Positions 37,876 through 49,992 of a stretch of DNA of 64,000 bases are shown piece by piece. The stretch comes from Psilocybe azurescens (taxonomy: Eukaryota; Basidiomycota; Agaricomycetes; Agaricales; Agrocybaceae). The notes below the pieces were generated by a model. That model saw only the letters and a list, made by a program, of their open reading frames with translations. It did not search any database and had not been told where the DNA came from. The stretch's first letter is position 1. Each line of letters opens with the position of its first letter. The position numbers were made by a program, and so were the translations under genes. The stretch is from assembly GCA_023853785.1 (NCBI GenBank), contig JAJIRX010000262.1, forward strand, positions 1 through 64,000, written 5' to 3'.

Positions 37876-40105
37876 TGTTCTCGCTCAACATCTCAGACGT
37901 CTGCCTCATCATTGGGATGTTCGCCTGTTCTCGAATTTTATTTCGGGACAGAAGGGTATGTTTAACTGTTGAAACACCCTTCAAATGATGCTATACTGAC
38001 TCCATCTAAACCAAACAGCTTGACCACATCCCAACCATCGGCTATTCGACCCCATTTCTCTCGTTGTTCTCTGCTATAAAGTTTCTTCTATCCGGAAGAG
38101 ACATCGTCGAAGAGGGCTATCGTAAGGTACAGTCCGAAATCAGCTGCCACAGACCTTAACACTACTTAATTATACTGCTATACGCTATGGCTCTCAACTA
38201 ACCCAGTATCCTGGAAGCGTATGGAAACTTCCCATGCTAGATGAATGGCTTGTTGTTGCAAACGGACATCAGCGAGTGGAGGATATACGCAAAGCAAGCG
38301 AGAACCAGCTCTCGGGCGTGCGCAGCAACCCAGTTGTACGTCTGCAGTGTTTCCATACTGTCTTTTCGTTTTTCAAGTCTCATTTTAATCATAATTTTGA
38401 CCGTCATAATGTCTAGTTCTACCAGTGGGACCACACGCTCGGCATGGCAGTCTCCGACAATCCATACCACATCAACATCGTCCGTGGTCCTCTCACCAGG
38501 AACCTTGCAAATCAATTTAACGATATCCATAACGAGATGATATTGGCCTTGAACGACATGATTCCGTGTAAAGCAGACGGTATGCTTAGCATCGCCTTTG
38601 CTCCTACAACAGCTGCTCATACCATATTCACAGAATGGACGAGCGTCCCTGTTTTTGAGGGTCTCGTGGAGGTGATTTCAAGGATAACGACGAGAGCGTT
38701 TCTTGGAATCGACCTATGTACGTCTTTATATCCACTTTTTGTCTTACAATGTCACTGACGACGGAATTATTATCAGGCAGGAACAACGATTTTCGCAGGC
38801 TGTGCGTTCAGTCCACCATGGAGCTTGTCAAAGGACGCTTCCTTCACCTCTTTCCTGTATTTCTTAGACCGTGAGTATCTCTAGGCTACTTACATCCCTG
38901 TCAAATTTGCGTTTATAACTCGATCACGACAGACTATTTGGCCGACTCGTCACGAATGTGGATGGTGTCTTGATAGGCATCGAGAAACATCTCAGACCTA
39001 TTATCGAATATCGACTGGAGCAGGATCGAATACATGGTGGCGAGTGGCCTGATAAACCTGTAAGAATTTGAAAAGCTGAAATCTATTGCTCATGTGTTAC
39101 ATATTCATTCTCATCGTAGAACGACCTGATCACATGGCTCCTCGACTCTGCCAAAGCATCAGGAGAAGAACGCACACCGCGTAACATGGCAAAGCGCGTT
39201 GTGGTGTTCAGCTTTGCGTCGACTTATTCATCGGCTGTAGTAAGTGCTTGTCTTCAGCTTATGCATGTCAAGCTATCATATCAGATAGCATCGGCCTTCG
39301 AGTCTTGTGCTAACCATCATTGCACCCAGGCATTTGCACAAGCCTTATACGAGCTCTGCGATCGACCGGAATACATCCAACCCATACGAGACGAAGCCCA
39401 ATGCGTCGTAAAAACACAGGTCAAGGAAAATGGTCCAAAGCAGCTATCGGTGAGATGTTCAAGACGGACAGCTTCCTCCGCGAGACGCAGCGGTACAATG
39501 GGCTTGGTCTGGGTATGCCTCCTCTGCCCATCCCCTTCACCTAAATTCACCCAATTAGAGATCTGACGTATCAAATTTTTAAAAAGTTCTTCTCAGCAGA
39601 CGCGTCCTCCAGCCGTTCACGTTCTCCGACGCGCAAGGCACCACGATCCCGGCCGGCACACACCTGTGCGTCAACGCGTGGGGAACCATCGGGACGATGC
39701 GTATTATCACGATCCACCTGCGGACGTGTTTGACGGGTTCCGGTTCTCGCGCCCTACAGGAAACGGAGAAGGCGTCCAAAGAGACCTGCCGCAGCAACCG
39801 CTCATGGCGACACCAACGCTGGAGTACAATGCCTTTGGGCATGGGAGGCCTGCTTGGTGGGTTATTATCTTCTCCCTCCCTTCCGATGCAGTACTAACTC
39901 GGAACTACCCCTCCCTCCCATGCAGCCCAGGCCGGTTCTTCGCCGTCGCCGAGCTCAAGCTCATGCTTGGATACATGCTCACTACATACGACTTCACGTT
40001 CTCACCCGAATCCGCGAAGGCGAAGCCGCAGATGGCGTGGTTCGAGTCAAGGTTATACCTGACAAGAGCGTCAGGCTGATGTTCAGGAAACGTCCCGGGG
40101 TTTAG
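37876..40105 (+). CDS. Cytochrome P450 monooxygenase with three frame breaks
   Basis: ER-anchored haem monooxygenase. The start is MFSLNISDVCLIIGMFACSR at 37876 (N-terminal anchor), then HIPTIGYSTPFLSLFSA. The I-helix region reads FSFASTYSSAVAFAQALYEL across an intron. The K-helix is SFLRETQRYNGLGL (ExxR). A PFTFSDAQGTTIPAGTHL strand follows. The haem loop FGHGRPACPGRFF is joined across an intron that creates the cysteine codon (TG|C). Seven or more exons. The frame must be corrected by one added base at A4 (39427-39430), near 39690 (GTI to RDDAYYHDP) and at 40051-40052 (WFES to RVIPDKSVRLMFRKR). All three are deletions at short runs. This may be a pseudogene or carry assembly errors. The substrate is unknown; the motifs resemble basidiomycete ent-kaurene-oxidase-like P450s. 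Confidence 0.85.
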
Positions 40106-41146
40106 CAGGAATATTGTCCATGATCAAGCAGAGTGCGGTCATGAGGATGGGGCTTCGGAGAAAGCGTAAGCATAAGCTGATTGTTGACTGTTGAATATCT
40201 TTCGTTCTATCCTACGTATCTCTCAGCTCTCAGTTTCTATCATGTATTGTGGTGTCAATCCCCTATCATATAATCCATGTAACAACAATTAATTAAACCC
40301 TCGCAAAGTATACACATAGCACCTGAATCCAACTACTCTCTGTGTAGGAGCTCTTCAATGTTTCGAGTCCACGCCAGAGGGTTTCATGAACACCGTTGCT
40401 GATACGAGTTAATTACAGGGGATAAATCGGACGAAGGAATCAAAGATGTTATTGAGAAAAAAACAAAATAAATAGGCCATGTATAGGATGTTCGATTCGA
40501 TCGAAACTGAATGTAATTTTATTTGACTTGACTTACAGTTACAACTGAAAATATTCTTTGAGGGCTAGTATACATTAACATAGGCCAAAGCGTAAAATAT
40601 CACCGTAGTCATTATTAGAATCTAAATTAGCCTCCCCACTCAGCGACAGAAGCCTGAGAAATCTTGGGAACTATCGTATTGACGCTGCACTTGTTAAACA
40701 TAAATTAAAGGCCTAGCCTCAAGCTGCTGCGGCTGTAGTCCGGTTGTTGCATGCTAGTTGGAGTGCAACAAGTGCGAGCGCTTTGATTTTAATCTAACCT
40801 CTATGAGCAATATTTAAGTTGACTGGTTCAGATTGAGCATCATAAATAGGACTTGGTAATAAGTCTAAGCGAAACTACGCCAGAAAGCTAAAAGGTGGAA
40901 GATAACATTGAGATGTCGCCAAAACGGCGTCCAATCGGATAATCATAGTCATTCAAAGCGATCGAAGCTATATAATCAGCCAATCATGGCTTCGTTTCAA
41001 GTTCGTCATGTAGTGGTCAGTTCTCTACCATTATTCGTATTTCCGGAAAACAACTTTATTGAGACTATTTACGAACATCAATACGCCCATCTTTTGCAGA
41101 TACAGAGAATTGTGGTTCCTTCTCGCCTCCACCCAGTAAATTATAC
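40106..41146. other. Intergenic
   Basis: AT-rich spacer between the convergent P450 and repeat-protein genes. Nothing recognised. Confidence 0.5.
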
Positions 41147-41875
41147 TCAATCCTGCTGGTGACGGGGGTAATAACCGTAGTAGAAGCCCCCGTTGTTATT
41201 ACCATTGTTAGTTCCTCCAGAACCGTTTCCGCTGTTACTGCCTCCGTTTCCAGAGTTCGTGTTCCCGTTGTTCCCGTTCCCAAATTGCGGCTCCGGCTCG
41301 CGGTAGTACAGGCCTCCGTTGTTGTTGCCATTGTAGGAGCCCCCGTACCCATTGCCGCTGCCGCTTCCTCCGTTTCCAGAGTTTGTGTTCCCGTTATTGC
41401 CATTGCCGAACTGCGGCTCCGGTTCGCGGTAGTACAGGCCTCCGTTGTTATTGCCATTGTAGGATCCACCGTAGCCGTTTCCACTATTGCTGCCTCCGTT
41501 TCCAGAGTTTGTGTTCCCGTTATTGCCGTTCCCGAATTGTGGCTCCGGCTCGCGATAGTATAGGCCCCCACGATTGTTGTTTCCGTTGTGGGAGCCACCA
41601 CGGCCGTTTCCGCTATTGCTACCTCCGTTGCCAGAGTTAGTGTTTCCGTTATTGCCGTTTCCAAATTGTGGCTCGGGCTCGCGGCGCCAGTAATAACCAT
41701 ACGCGCCTCCATTGCTATTGCCGTTATTCGTTCCTCCGACGCCATTGCCGCTGTTGCTGCCTCCATTGCCTGAGTTGGTATTGCCATTGTTGTTGTTTCC
41801 GAATTGGGGAAGTGCAACGGCCTGAGCGATAAGCGCAGAGACGAGGAAGGCAGTCAGAGTCGAAGAGTGAAACAT
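41147..41875 (-). CDS. Secreted Gly/Asn-rich tandem-repeat protein
   Basis: One open exon of 242 aa from MFHSSTLTAFLVSALIAQAV (41875) to TGA at 41147. The N-terminus is a clear signal peptide with cleavage expected after the LIAQAVA stretch. The mature part consists of five near-identical units of about 42 residues, each beginning PQFGNGNNGNTNSGNGGS and ending GGLYYREPE (the first ends YYWRREPE, the last FYYGYYPRHQQD). Four EPEPQF junctions follow Arg, and one is a dibasic RR site. No known enzyme domain. It could be a structural cell-wall or matrix protein, or a precursor cut at the REPE junctions by Kex2-like and dipeptidyl proteases. The neighbour across a 1-kb gap is a P450. Function unknown. 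Confidence 0.8.
   Translation of the reverse strand: MFHSSTLTAFLVSALIAQAVALPQFGNNNNGNTNSGNGGSNSGNGVGGTNNGNSNGGAYGYYWRREPEPQFGNGNNGNTNSGNGGSNSGNGRGGSHNGNNNRGGLYYREPEPQFGNGNNGNTNSGNGGSNSGNGYGGSYNGNNNGGLYYREPEPQFGNGNNGNTNSGNGGSGSGNGYGGSYNGNNNGGLYYREPEPQFGNGNNGNTNSGNGGSNSGNGSGGTNNGNNNGGFYYGYYPRHQQD
41190..41812 (-). repeat. Five tandem coding repeats, about 126-130 bp each
   Basis: In-frame tandem repeats inside the secreted protein. Units 2 to 4 are nearly identical in protein sequence and differ at a few positions (for example Arg, Tyr or Ser before the second GG, Asn versus Gly in GGSNSGN). The first and last are the most divergent. This suggests recent expansion by unequal crossing-over. Confidence 0.8.
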
Positions 41876-42183
41876 TTTTGACTGATGAAGAAAACATTCA
41901 GGTAAGATTACATTGTGTCCATGCCAATGACGCACATACTGATTGGATAGAATGTATGTTGTATGTAAGCTGATGATACTCCAGCGATGGTAAGTATTGT
42001 GATTGACTGAAGGAGAGATCGCACACCTTGTTGTGAAGTGAAACTGTGAGTAGATCACTGGCAAGCAAGTTGAAGTACCATACGCATTATATACACAGAC
42101 CGGGGGAGGATAAATTGTTTTAGTCGTCCTCCAGAGTTTACCCATTGGTTCTAGAGCGCTATTTTGCATACGAGGAGTTAACG

Positions 42184-42474
42184 ATGATTCTAAACCAGGA
42201 TATTTTAGTCATAGAACTGAGAAGAATATCTATGGTCTATGTTTTCTTTGCGCAGCGTAATTCTGAACCGTTTTTTACAATGGAATCTTCTAATACTAAG
42301 TCCTGTGATAAACTATACCAACAAAAGTGTCCCGGGACTCAGGAAGCGCCGGAGCAGTGGTGCTCCATATTGATTGCATTTACGCCTAAACGCATAGCTG
42401 ACACACTCTATGGTACTACAACTTGCGCGGAATCCTTCAACCAGCTGTATGACGCCTTTACTAAGGATAATTGA
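42184..42474 (+). CDS. Small hypothetical ORF
   Basis: 96-aa ORF from the first ATG, divergent from the repeat-protein gene. The C-terminal half has four cysteines (SCDKLYQQKC, EQWCSIL, TTTCAESF). No signal peptide at the upstream ATG and no domain recognised. May be real or chance. Confidence 0.25.
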   Translation: MILNQDILVIELRRISMVYVFFAQRNSEPFFTMESSNTKSCDKLYQQKCPGTQEAPEQWCSILIAFTPKRIADTLYGTTTCAESFNQLYDAFTKDN

Positions 42475-45400
42475 GCAAATCAGCTTCTAGCACCGATGTA
42501 TATATATATCAGAAGGACATACCATTTCGTCAATAAGTCAAGAGCACGATGGAATGGCATAGTACTTTGTTCGATGTGCTTGTATGCGAGCTCGAGCCGC
42601 CTCCAACGGCCGCTCCTCAGGGATTGTCCGACCAAGTTCACTGATTGGTTGTTCTAAACGAACAGCTAGTACGCTACATGCCGCAGAACTACTAAAATCA
42701 TGCTAGTTGGACTTCGGCTGCGTTATTTGAACACGAGAAAAGACAAGTGTCATGTTAAATGATCTAAGTATTCAGCTAGCATGGATTCCAGCCTCGCCTG
42801 TAAGAAAGCTTATTTAGTTCGATACTTTTGACAAGGATCAAATTGAAACTCGCCAGCGTGCAGAAACCATTACCTCCGACCACATATCGTGTTTTATTGG
42901 CGACCACTGGTCACCAATTATAGAAGTTTGACTGAGATAGCAATGACGGAATATTTATACACCTTTTGATTGCGAGATACAGCTTTGTTCCCTAAGATTA
43001 TTCGAGTCCCACAGTAACCCGCTTCAGAGTTTTTGCGTCTGTTCACAAGTATGATGGGCTCTTATTGAACAACAGTTGCTAAGACAAATCGCGTCCAGAA
43101 TCATGACCACAATATTGATGGGCAGCGATGCATCACGATTACGGGTCTCAAATGAAGTCTTGAAAGAATGGATGAAGACTCAAGGCTTAAGCTTTAACTG
43201 AGCAAATCAAATTGCCCGGCCAATCACAGTGATGAGGTGTTTCCTGAACCAAGAAGGTGTAGGTGTTGAATTCAGGAGACAAGAGATGGGCGTTTGAAAT
43301 ATGCATATAGGACTAGTGTAGTGTAGTATATTGTAGTACCGTTAAATTCATAAATGAGGTTTCTGCCGGCTTCATTCATGTAGGTGGGAGAGGGACTTTA
43401 TATATTGGGGTCTTAGATATTCAAGAGTTCCTTATGGAGGTATAATTAGGGTTGTAAAAATTTCAAGTATAGGCTAACTTTGAACTTCAAAAAATATTTT
43501 GTATGAAGAGGAGACTTGAATTGACTTTAATAGCACAAATACATGGCAACCTATGAGGTTGCCTTGAATTGAGTGGGCACAGAATCTAAAGTAGCTTTGT
43601 AGAAGAACGCATGCCCATGATTTCTCTATAAAGTTCCTTTAAAGTTGAAATACAAAGCAACTTTGTAGGTTGTCGCAGATTTGTAATCTTGAGAACAATT
43701 CAGGCTTCCCCTACATATAAAATACTTTCCAAAGTTTGAAGTCAATTTATAATTGAAATATTCCATGACCCTTGTTATACTTCTACAAAGGGCAGTATGC
43801 GGCTATAAGGATACAAGGTGACTTTTCAATTGTTCCTATATTCATAACCACGAAATAGGAGGTTCATTTAGTGAGCCTGAAGGTCAGGAAATGTTGTTGG
43901 GACATGGTTCAGACAAATCTCTGTACCATTTGATATAACCGACATGCACCTACTTTGTCCTTCTGTATCCAACCTTGAGCCTCGCTATGTTCTTCCTCTG
44001 AAAAAATGACCAATGCCTTGCATTGTAAGAAGCACCAGTATAACAGCAAGGATTTGCGAACCCCAAAACATGTGTTAGGGAGTCAGTATGTGCATTCTTC
44101 TCTCCCTTCTTTCTCTATTTCATTTCTCTTATTCAGTTTTCAAAGAATGGTATTAGATCCAATTACTCTCTGTCCTTGCATGTTGGACAGGCCGAGCCTC
44201 AGCGGCGTAAAGTGTGATTATAAGCATGGTTTGATATTGAAGGGCTGAATTGAATATCAAGACGAAACCCATATCTATGCAAGTCCAATGAGAGCCATTC
44301 AGTTATGTACGTCGTATATATTATATCTCCTATCAAGACAAAAGGCAAATACAAGGACATCATTTGTGCAGATTCAGGTATTCCGACTACTTGGAGAACA
44401 CCCATTGTGCACCCCAAAAAGCTGAAGTCGCGTTTACTACCAGATGAGGACACATGATTTATCGTGGAATTTTTCTTTCGTCGCCTTCTGCTGTCGTCTG
44501 ATTCGTTTTATCTCCTATTCTCGAAGTTGGACCAAATTTCATGCCGTATTAACGGAGTTGTGTTTTATGTCCTCCACTTCCTCGTCGCCCTCGTCCCATT
44601 CTCTATCCCCATTCCTCTCTCCTTGCAATCAACCCCAATATCACCTACAAACATGAAAAGAAATCGCAGATAGCCTATAGCACAGCTCCGTTACACCATC
44701 CCGCGCGTGCCGGATGGGTCGGTGTTGGGCGCGTTTTTGAGTGTGAGGTTTCAGGGGTGTTGACGAAGGATTCGGAACGGTGAGATGGAATAAGCGAGTG
44801 TGGGCTGGGGGAAGAGAGGGGATGCATGAAAGGAGGATGGTGAGCGAGGGTACCATGAGGACTGAGTTGAGGCGGGACACGCTTGGTACCTCGATTTTAC
44901 TCATGGACAATGCACTTGAGGTCAGTGCCAGAGTGGTGACTTTCAGAGATGTACACTTGCGAGAGGATCCTGTAGGAAATCAGAGTACTGAGCGAACGGG
45001 CACTCGCGTTTAGCGAAGGGTTGAAATATAGTGGCTTACGAAGGGTACGACGAGGATATAGCCATCCTTGCTCATTGTATGACAGTAATTTGTCAGATAC
45101 GGCCATAAACCATTGAGGGATGTATAATTGACGACTTGAGCGCTTACGTTTGGAACTTCCGTGGACGAAGAATCTGAAGGTAGAGGATATCGAGGACTTT
45201 CAGTGAAGTTACTTTGAGGATGGATAGGGTGATAGGAAGTAAGAATAGAGGTGGACAAGGAACATCGGCAGAACAGAGTGCTTTGGAGGAGATAGGGATG
45301 TACCGTAAATGGAATCCTGCACATAAATAGAGGCCCATAAAGCGATGTTTAAAATGACCTAGAAGCACAAGGGCAAATTTAAGCTCAAATAACGTAAACA

Positions 45401-46740
45401 TAAATCGGGCCAGAGTTCCTTCGTCGAGAAAGAATTCTTTCTTTGAGAAGCAGGGAGATTAAAGACCGCACATGTGAATGCCAGAGTCCGCACAGGCTGA
45501 TCGACTGAATAAAACATCGCAGTGAGCCAGGATGACTAGGAAATGTGAACGAGCAGATAGTTTTTGTGCCGAGGCATCTCTGCTTAAAGCATCCACTTTG
45601 CGCCATAAAGTGAAGGAATTGCATAGCACATAGTACTTGACCTGATCCATTGAGCGGGGATGCACATGTTGATCTATGTGGGGCAGGAGCCGAGCGTTAA
45701 TGATGTAGAAAGGAGCAGGGGCCACAAGCGGTCAAATTTGATCAGTCCCGGCTTGAGACATGCTACCCATTTCATCCAATTTTGCAATGACGCACGCCCG
45801 AACCAAGATGGGGAATTGAGGAGTAATATACACGTCCTCACAGATCATTGATGACCCAGTGTGAGAGATCGTTTACCACAAAAACGCGCAAAATTCATAG
45901 TGTACGTGTAACGAAATTTCCATTGCCCTTTGTGTAGCAAGTTCTGAGCAGACACAGGATATACGCAATGCATAGTGTTGAGGTGGCCTGATTCCAGAAC
46001 GCACGAGAACGGGGAAATTTACTCATTTCAACAAGGCATGGAAGGACGAGTCTGGACTAGGAAGAAGTAGGTGTAAGCCTGTAATCATATGGGAGGAAAT
46101 TCACGGGTTTGAGGCGGTAGCGTGTCCCGTCTGACGCCCAAGAGTTGACCGTGGTGGGGAGAAGAAAAACTGGTTGAAGTGGCTGTGCTAATAGTAATAC
46201 AAGTTGCATGTCGTTCATTTCAGGTTCGGGGGAAGTCCCGCCTCCTATCAAAATCGCCGTGGGGACATCTATCACGTCGAGGCAATATAGCTCTGGAAGA
46301 TGAGGAGTCAGGGCCCGAGTAATGAGTATGTTAGTTGTAGAGGGGTTGTTCTAACTTCTGGAATGAAGTTTGGTTTGGTTGGAGGAGAGGGAACAAATGG
46401 GTCGACTTGGCATTCCGGTTAGCTCCGATTGGTCGGAGACTCTTCTGTTCTTTGATTTGTTCCAACTCCCGACTTATGCTACGTTCGCATTTGTAACGGA
46501 TCGGTCATCGCTACGCGTGCCGCTTCCTATTTGTCATACGATTTCTCCGAATTCCTCATTTCCCGTGCCTAGCCTGGACTCTTTCAACTCTTTATCATAT
46601 ACTCTGTCTGTTGCGGTTATTTCTTATAACAACTGTTTCATTCATTTTCCACAATCCTTTACTTCATCCTTTATTTCCATTAGGACTCTTCGAGTATCTA
46701 TATAAACCCTAGCTCTACTTGTACGAGTCCCCAGTGAATT
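42475..46740. other. About 4.3 kb without a recognisable gene
   Basis: 42.5-44.0 kb is AT-rich non-coding DNA. From 44.2 to 46.3 kb many overlapping minus-strand ORFs with hydrophobic segments occur (for example MDVPTAILIGGG-like at 46.2 kb and GHFKHRFMGLYLCAG at 45.3 kb). I could not join them into a gene; they may be remnants of one or two membrane-protein genes. Confidence 0.4.
43545..43667. repeat. Two short perfect hairpins in AT-rich DNA
   Basis: GGCAACCT-ATG-AGGTTGCC at 43545-43563 and TACAAAG-CAA-CTTTGTA at 43651-43667. Similar CTTTGTAG words recur at about 43590 and 43660. Possibly part of a fold-back repeat; element ends not found. Confidence 0.35.
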
Positions 46741-47743
46741 CTTAAACGTTAAACCCGTCTTTCGAGTTCCTCTGTGTGCCGATTCGCAACACTAGCCGCT
46801 TACTCAGCCACTGTGTCAGCCAATCGTTACAGCACTTCTGATACAGTCTGACGCAGAGGGCGGACTGTCTTTCAACGCCAGCGCCAGCGCTTAGCAGGCA
46901 CCGCGCTATTAGCTCAGCCAAATTCAACGACTTTTGTTCCCTTTCTCCACCACCCTCGAAAGTGGACACCAGGTCAAACAGCTCGATATCGCATCACTAA
47001 AGATGATATACAGATATCACACCAATGCGCTCGTGCTCAACCTTGCCCTCTTCACATAACTCGAGAAGGTCGTCGACAAGAGGCTTCTGAGGACGTACGT
47101 GTGCATCGTGGTATTGGGAGTGGCGAGAGCCAAGTGTGCTTTCTTCTTTCCTTCTTTCCCCTCATTGTGTCCCTGTTTCTGTCTTCTATCACTTCCGTTC
47201 GCCCACCTCCGCGTCTTAGCTCCACTCCTGCTCCGTACTTACGCATCTACTGCCACAGACAGCTTTAAGCCTGGCGGCTCACCACTTCATATACAGTCCG
47301 AGCAACTAGATGCCAGAGTGTATTTATAGCGCCATTTTGGTGTAACGGTTACGGCTTGTCGGACTGGCATGACTAGCTTACAACAGCACTCGCATCAGCG
47401 CCCACAGCCGCCACCTCGATCTTACTGCCCACCCGTCCTGCAAGCCCAACACAACCTCCCCACAGCTTCTGATACATCTTTTGTGATAGTCAGGGACTAA
47501 ATATACCCACGCAGTCCTGTGCTCTCCGTATTCAAGGTATCAAAAACATGACGGCGTCACCAAATGTCCCGGAAGCGCAAAGGCTGGAATATGGTTGTTT
47601 GGAAATATTGGCACGGAGAGGGCCTCTGTGAAGATGGAGCATGTTCCAATTCCTACTCATCGGGGGGTGAAAAGAGAGGGCCACGAAAAGACCAAGCCGA
47701 ACGAAGAAGGGAAGACGAAGAAAAAGGGCGAACGCCGAACATA
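46741..47743. other. Unassigned stretch with weak coding relics
   Basis: Minus-strand fragments such as KPLVDDLLELCEEGKVEHER (about 47020-47090) and STFEGGGEREQKSLNLAEL (about 46900-46960) look coding but are separated by stops. I do not recognise them. Possibly a decayed gene. Confidence 0.3.
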
Positions 47744-48406
47744 CCTGCGGCCTTGACTGGGCGCTGCAAATCACCACTGGCGGGCATGGAGACGTCTTTG
47801 GCGTCGTAGAGGTGGGAAATACCGATGAGGGCTTGCACGAACAGGGGCTGCGTGAATTTGAAGTAGATGTGCATGAAGCCCAGAGGGAGGGGAAAGGGCG
47901 GAGACGCACAAGTTTGGATATTTCTAAGCGGTCATAGTCCCGGGCAGTGGCGGTGAAGAATTGCCTGGCTCTTGGGATTAGAATATAGATGAAATGTGTG
48001 ACTAAAATGTAGGGATGAAGGATCATAGGGTCGGAAGGTTCACCGTTCGAGTAGAGAAAGCGATGAGCGAGGGAAGAGTAGCGGAGAGTTACGTACCACG
48101 TTCGAGGTCAGTCCGGTCGTTCTTAAAGGTTGATCTTAATGGTGAGATTATGTGAGTAAGTGGAATCATTTATGAAATGGTAGAGAACGTATGGCCATGG
48201 AGACGTAGCAGTACACAGCGAAGACGATGAGCTGAGAGGCGACATAGCCAATACGGACATAGTTGAGCACCTCGGGATCGTCAAAAGTGATCCTGCGCGC
48301 AACTGTATCTTCATCAGCGAAAGTCCATATTAATTAGAGAAGATATACGCTACATTGCGCCGAGGGAGATGAGGAGGTTCTGTGAGCCAGCGTTCATGGT
48401 GGCCAT
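47744..48406 (-). pseudogene. PHO88/SND3-like pseudogene
   Basis: Homologous to the ER membrane protein Pho88 (Snd3), which acts in SRP-independent targeting of proteins to the ER. Recognisable exons in order are MATMNAGSQNLLISLGAM (start 48406), ARRITFDDPEVLNYVRIGYV with a following hydrophobic helix, KNDRTDLERG, FFTATARDYDRLEISKL, and GFMHIYFKFTQPLFVQALIG with PASGDLQRPVKAAG. Exon 1 continues into TAG where the family has CAG (Gln), just before a GTATAT donor. At least two further single-base shifts are needed (near TTTAAG at about 48125 and GGG at about 47883), and the exon before GFMHIYF is diverged. Introns are still visible, so this is a decayed DNA copy rather than a retrocopy. An intact paralogue elsewhere is expected. 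Confidence 0.75.
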
Positions 48407-49992
48407 CAACTTGGTCCGATGCCAAACACACGACATGTCCTTATTTGTCTCTGTTGACTGAGCCACATTCCTGAACTATTCTTCCGCTTTGCTTCCACCA
48501 TCGTCTCCATGTCAGATATTCATGTAAGAATAGTACCTCTGGATGTGTAGATTACGACTCGGAACTCTCTATATCTCTCTCCATCTCCATCAGCATCAGC
48601 ATTCACACACATGTAATGTTTCCGTGCTTTGCATTCTCCACTCGTCTCCGCTCCCTTGTCTCTCGTATCGTCTCATTGGCATGCATTCCAACATCCGTAG
48701 CCCCACTGAATCGAGTCCGAGAAGCGTATAAGGCAGACTTTCTCGTGCATTCAGAGTAGTGGAATCTGTGTGCGTGCCTACGTGCCTGTCTTTCTGTCGT
48801 GGTAGTAGGCTGGATACTGGATGGAAATTTCAGATGGGCGATGCATTCGTTGACTGATGATTGTTATGGGGCTGTTCCTTCTGCAAAGTGTCAATGTTCA
48901 CTTCCAAGAGCCGTCATCGAACGGGATCTGGGTCCTTAAAAAGAAACTGCTACATATTTTTATAGCTAGACTCTTGTGTAGGGTAGGTCGATCGATCATC
49001 AACGTCCAGACAGTAATAGGACGGTCGACACTGTTGATAGATGGCTTTGGAATTAGGGTCATGAGGTTACAGTGCACGATATATTAGTTACAGCAGAGCA
49101 CCTATAGATATATCAACATGATACCTATATTCGCATTTAAGCATGACTCTCTATATCTTTCCCGCTGTCGCTACTGTAGTAATCGATATCCTCTTAATTA
49201 CATATCCGCAACACCGGCTCGGAGCTCTCTCCTTGGTTGTATGCTAATCTGCCATATCGTTCAAACTACTATTAGAAGTTAGCACTTGTAGATTCGATAG
49301 TATTGGGTCAGTATCAGTGCTATTAGGTGGCGAGATGGTACGACGTGGAAGTGTTTTGTTCAACTGCGCTTAGCTGTAACTGTTGATCCAAAGAAGGGTA
49401 GGACATGTGATCCATAAGGTAAATTATACATTTTAATAGCGCCTATATCTTCCCTACACGCCTCCTCGCACTTCAGGGCATTTCAAGTCTGGTGGTTTTA
49501 TTTTTATTTTAGCCACTCAGTGCATGAGAATTATTATGGAGAAAATGTTTACTACCCACCTTACAGCTCAGATTTCAGACCTCTTTGTTAAGCGCCGCAT
49601 CTGCTAAAAAAAAATGCGGACATGTAATCATTCTCTGGATGATGAGCTAGAAGATGCAGACTGGGCTAAACTGATATGTCTATACTTCCCTCTCAAATAT
49701 GTCATGATGAATGCGGTGCCGCAACTGAGTAAATGTCTCATCCTGAGCTTGTTAAAGATGGGATTAGAGCTATTGCTACTTAACACAATGGCGACAATCT
49801 CTTTCGATCTTCACCATTTCAATGAGTTAATTAGAAAATTTTACGCTCCGGTGGAACACCATACGCAGAGGCCAAGAGTCCAATCGTGTGATTCCGACTG
49901 TGTGTTCCAATCAGCCTACAGGAACGTATTATAAGCGCCAGTCTCAATAGTTCAATGCTATTGAACTTCCTCATGGGCGAATCTTCACAATA
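48407..49992. other. Intergenic with one unassigned ORF
   Basis: AT-rich. The only notable ORF is + 49614-49934 (106 aa from ATG, MRTCNHSLDDELEDADWAKL), with no recognisable domain. It could be a relic or chance. Confidence 0.35.

Noticed and set aside
41159..41773. Long plus-strand ORFs of Val/Ala-rich composition
   Set aside because: They are antisense shadows of the repeat protein, whose signal peptide and regular repeats on the minus strand are convincing.
41190..41812. CRISPR-like regular repeats
   Set aside because: The repeats are in-frame coding repeats of a secreted protein in a eukaryotic genome, with no unique spacers.
47335..47400. tRNA-like TGGTGTAACGGTTA word
   Set aside because: It resembles a D-arm, but no acceptor, anticodon and T-arm pairing can be built around it.
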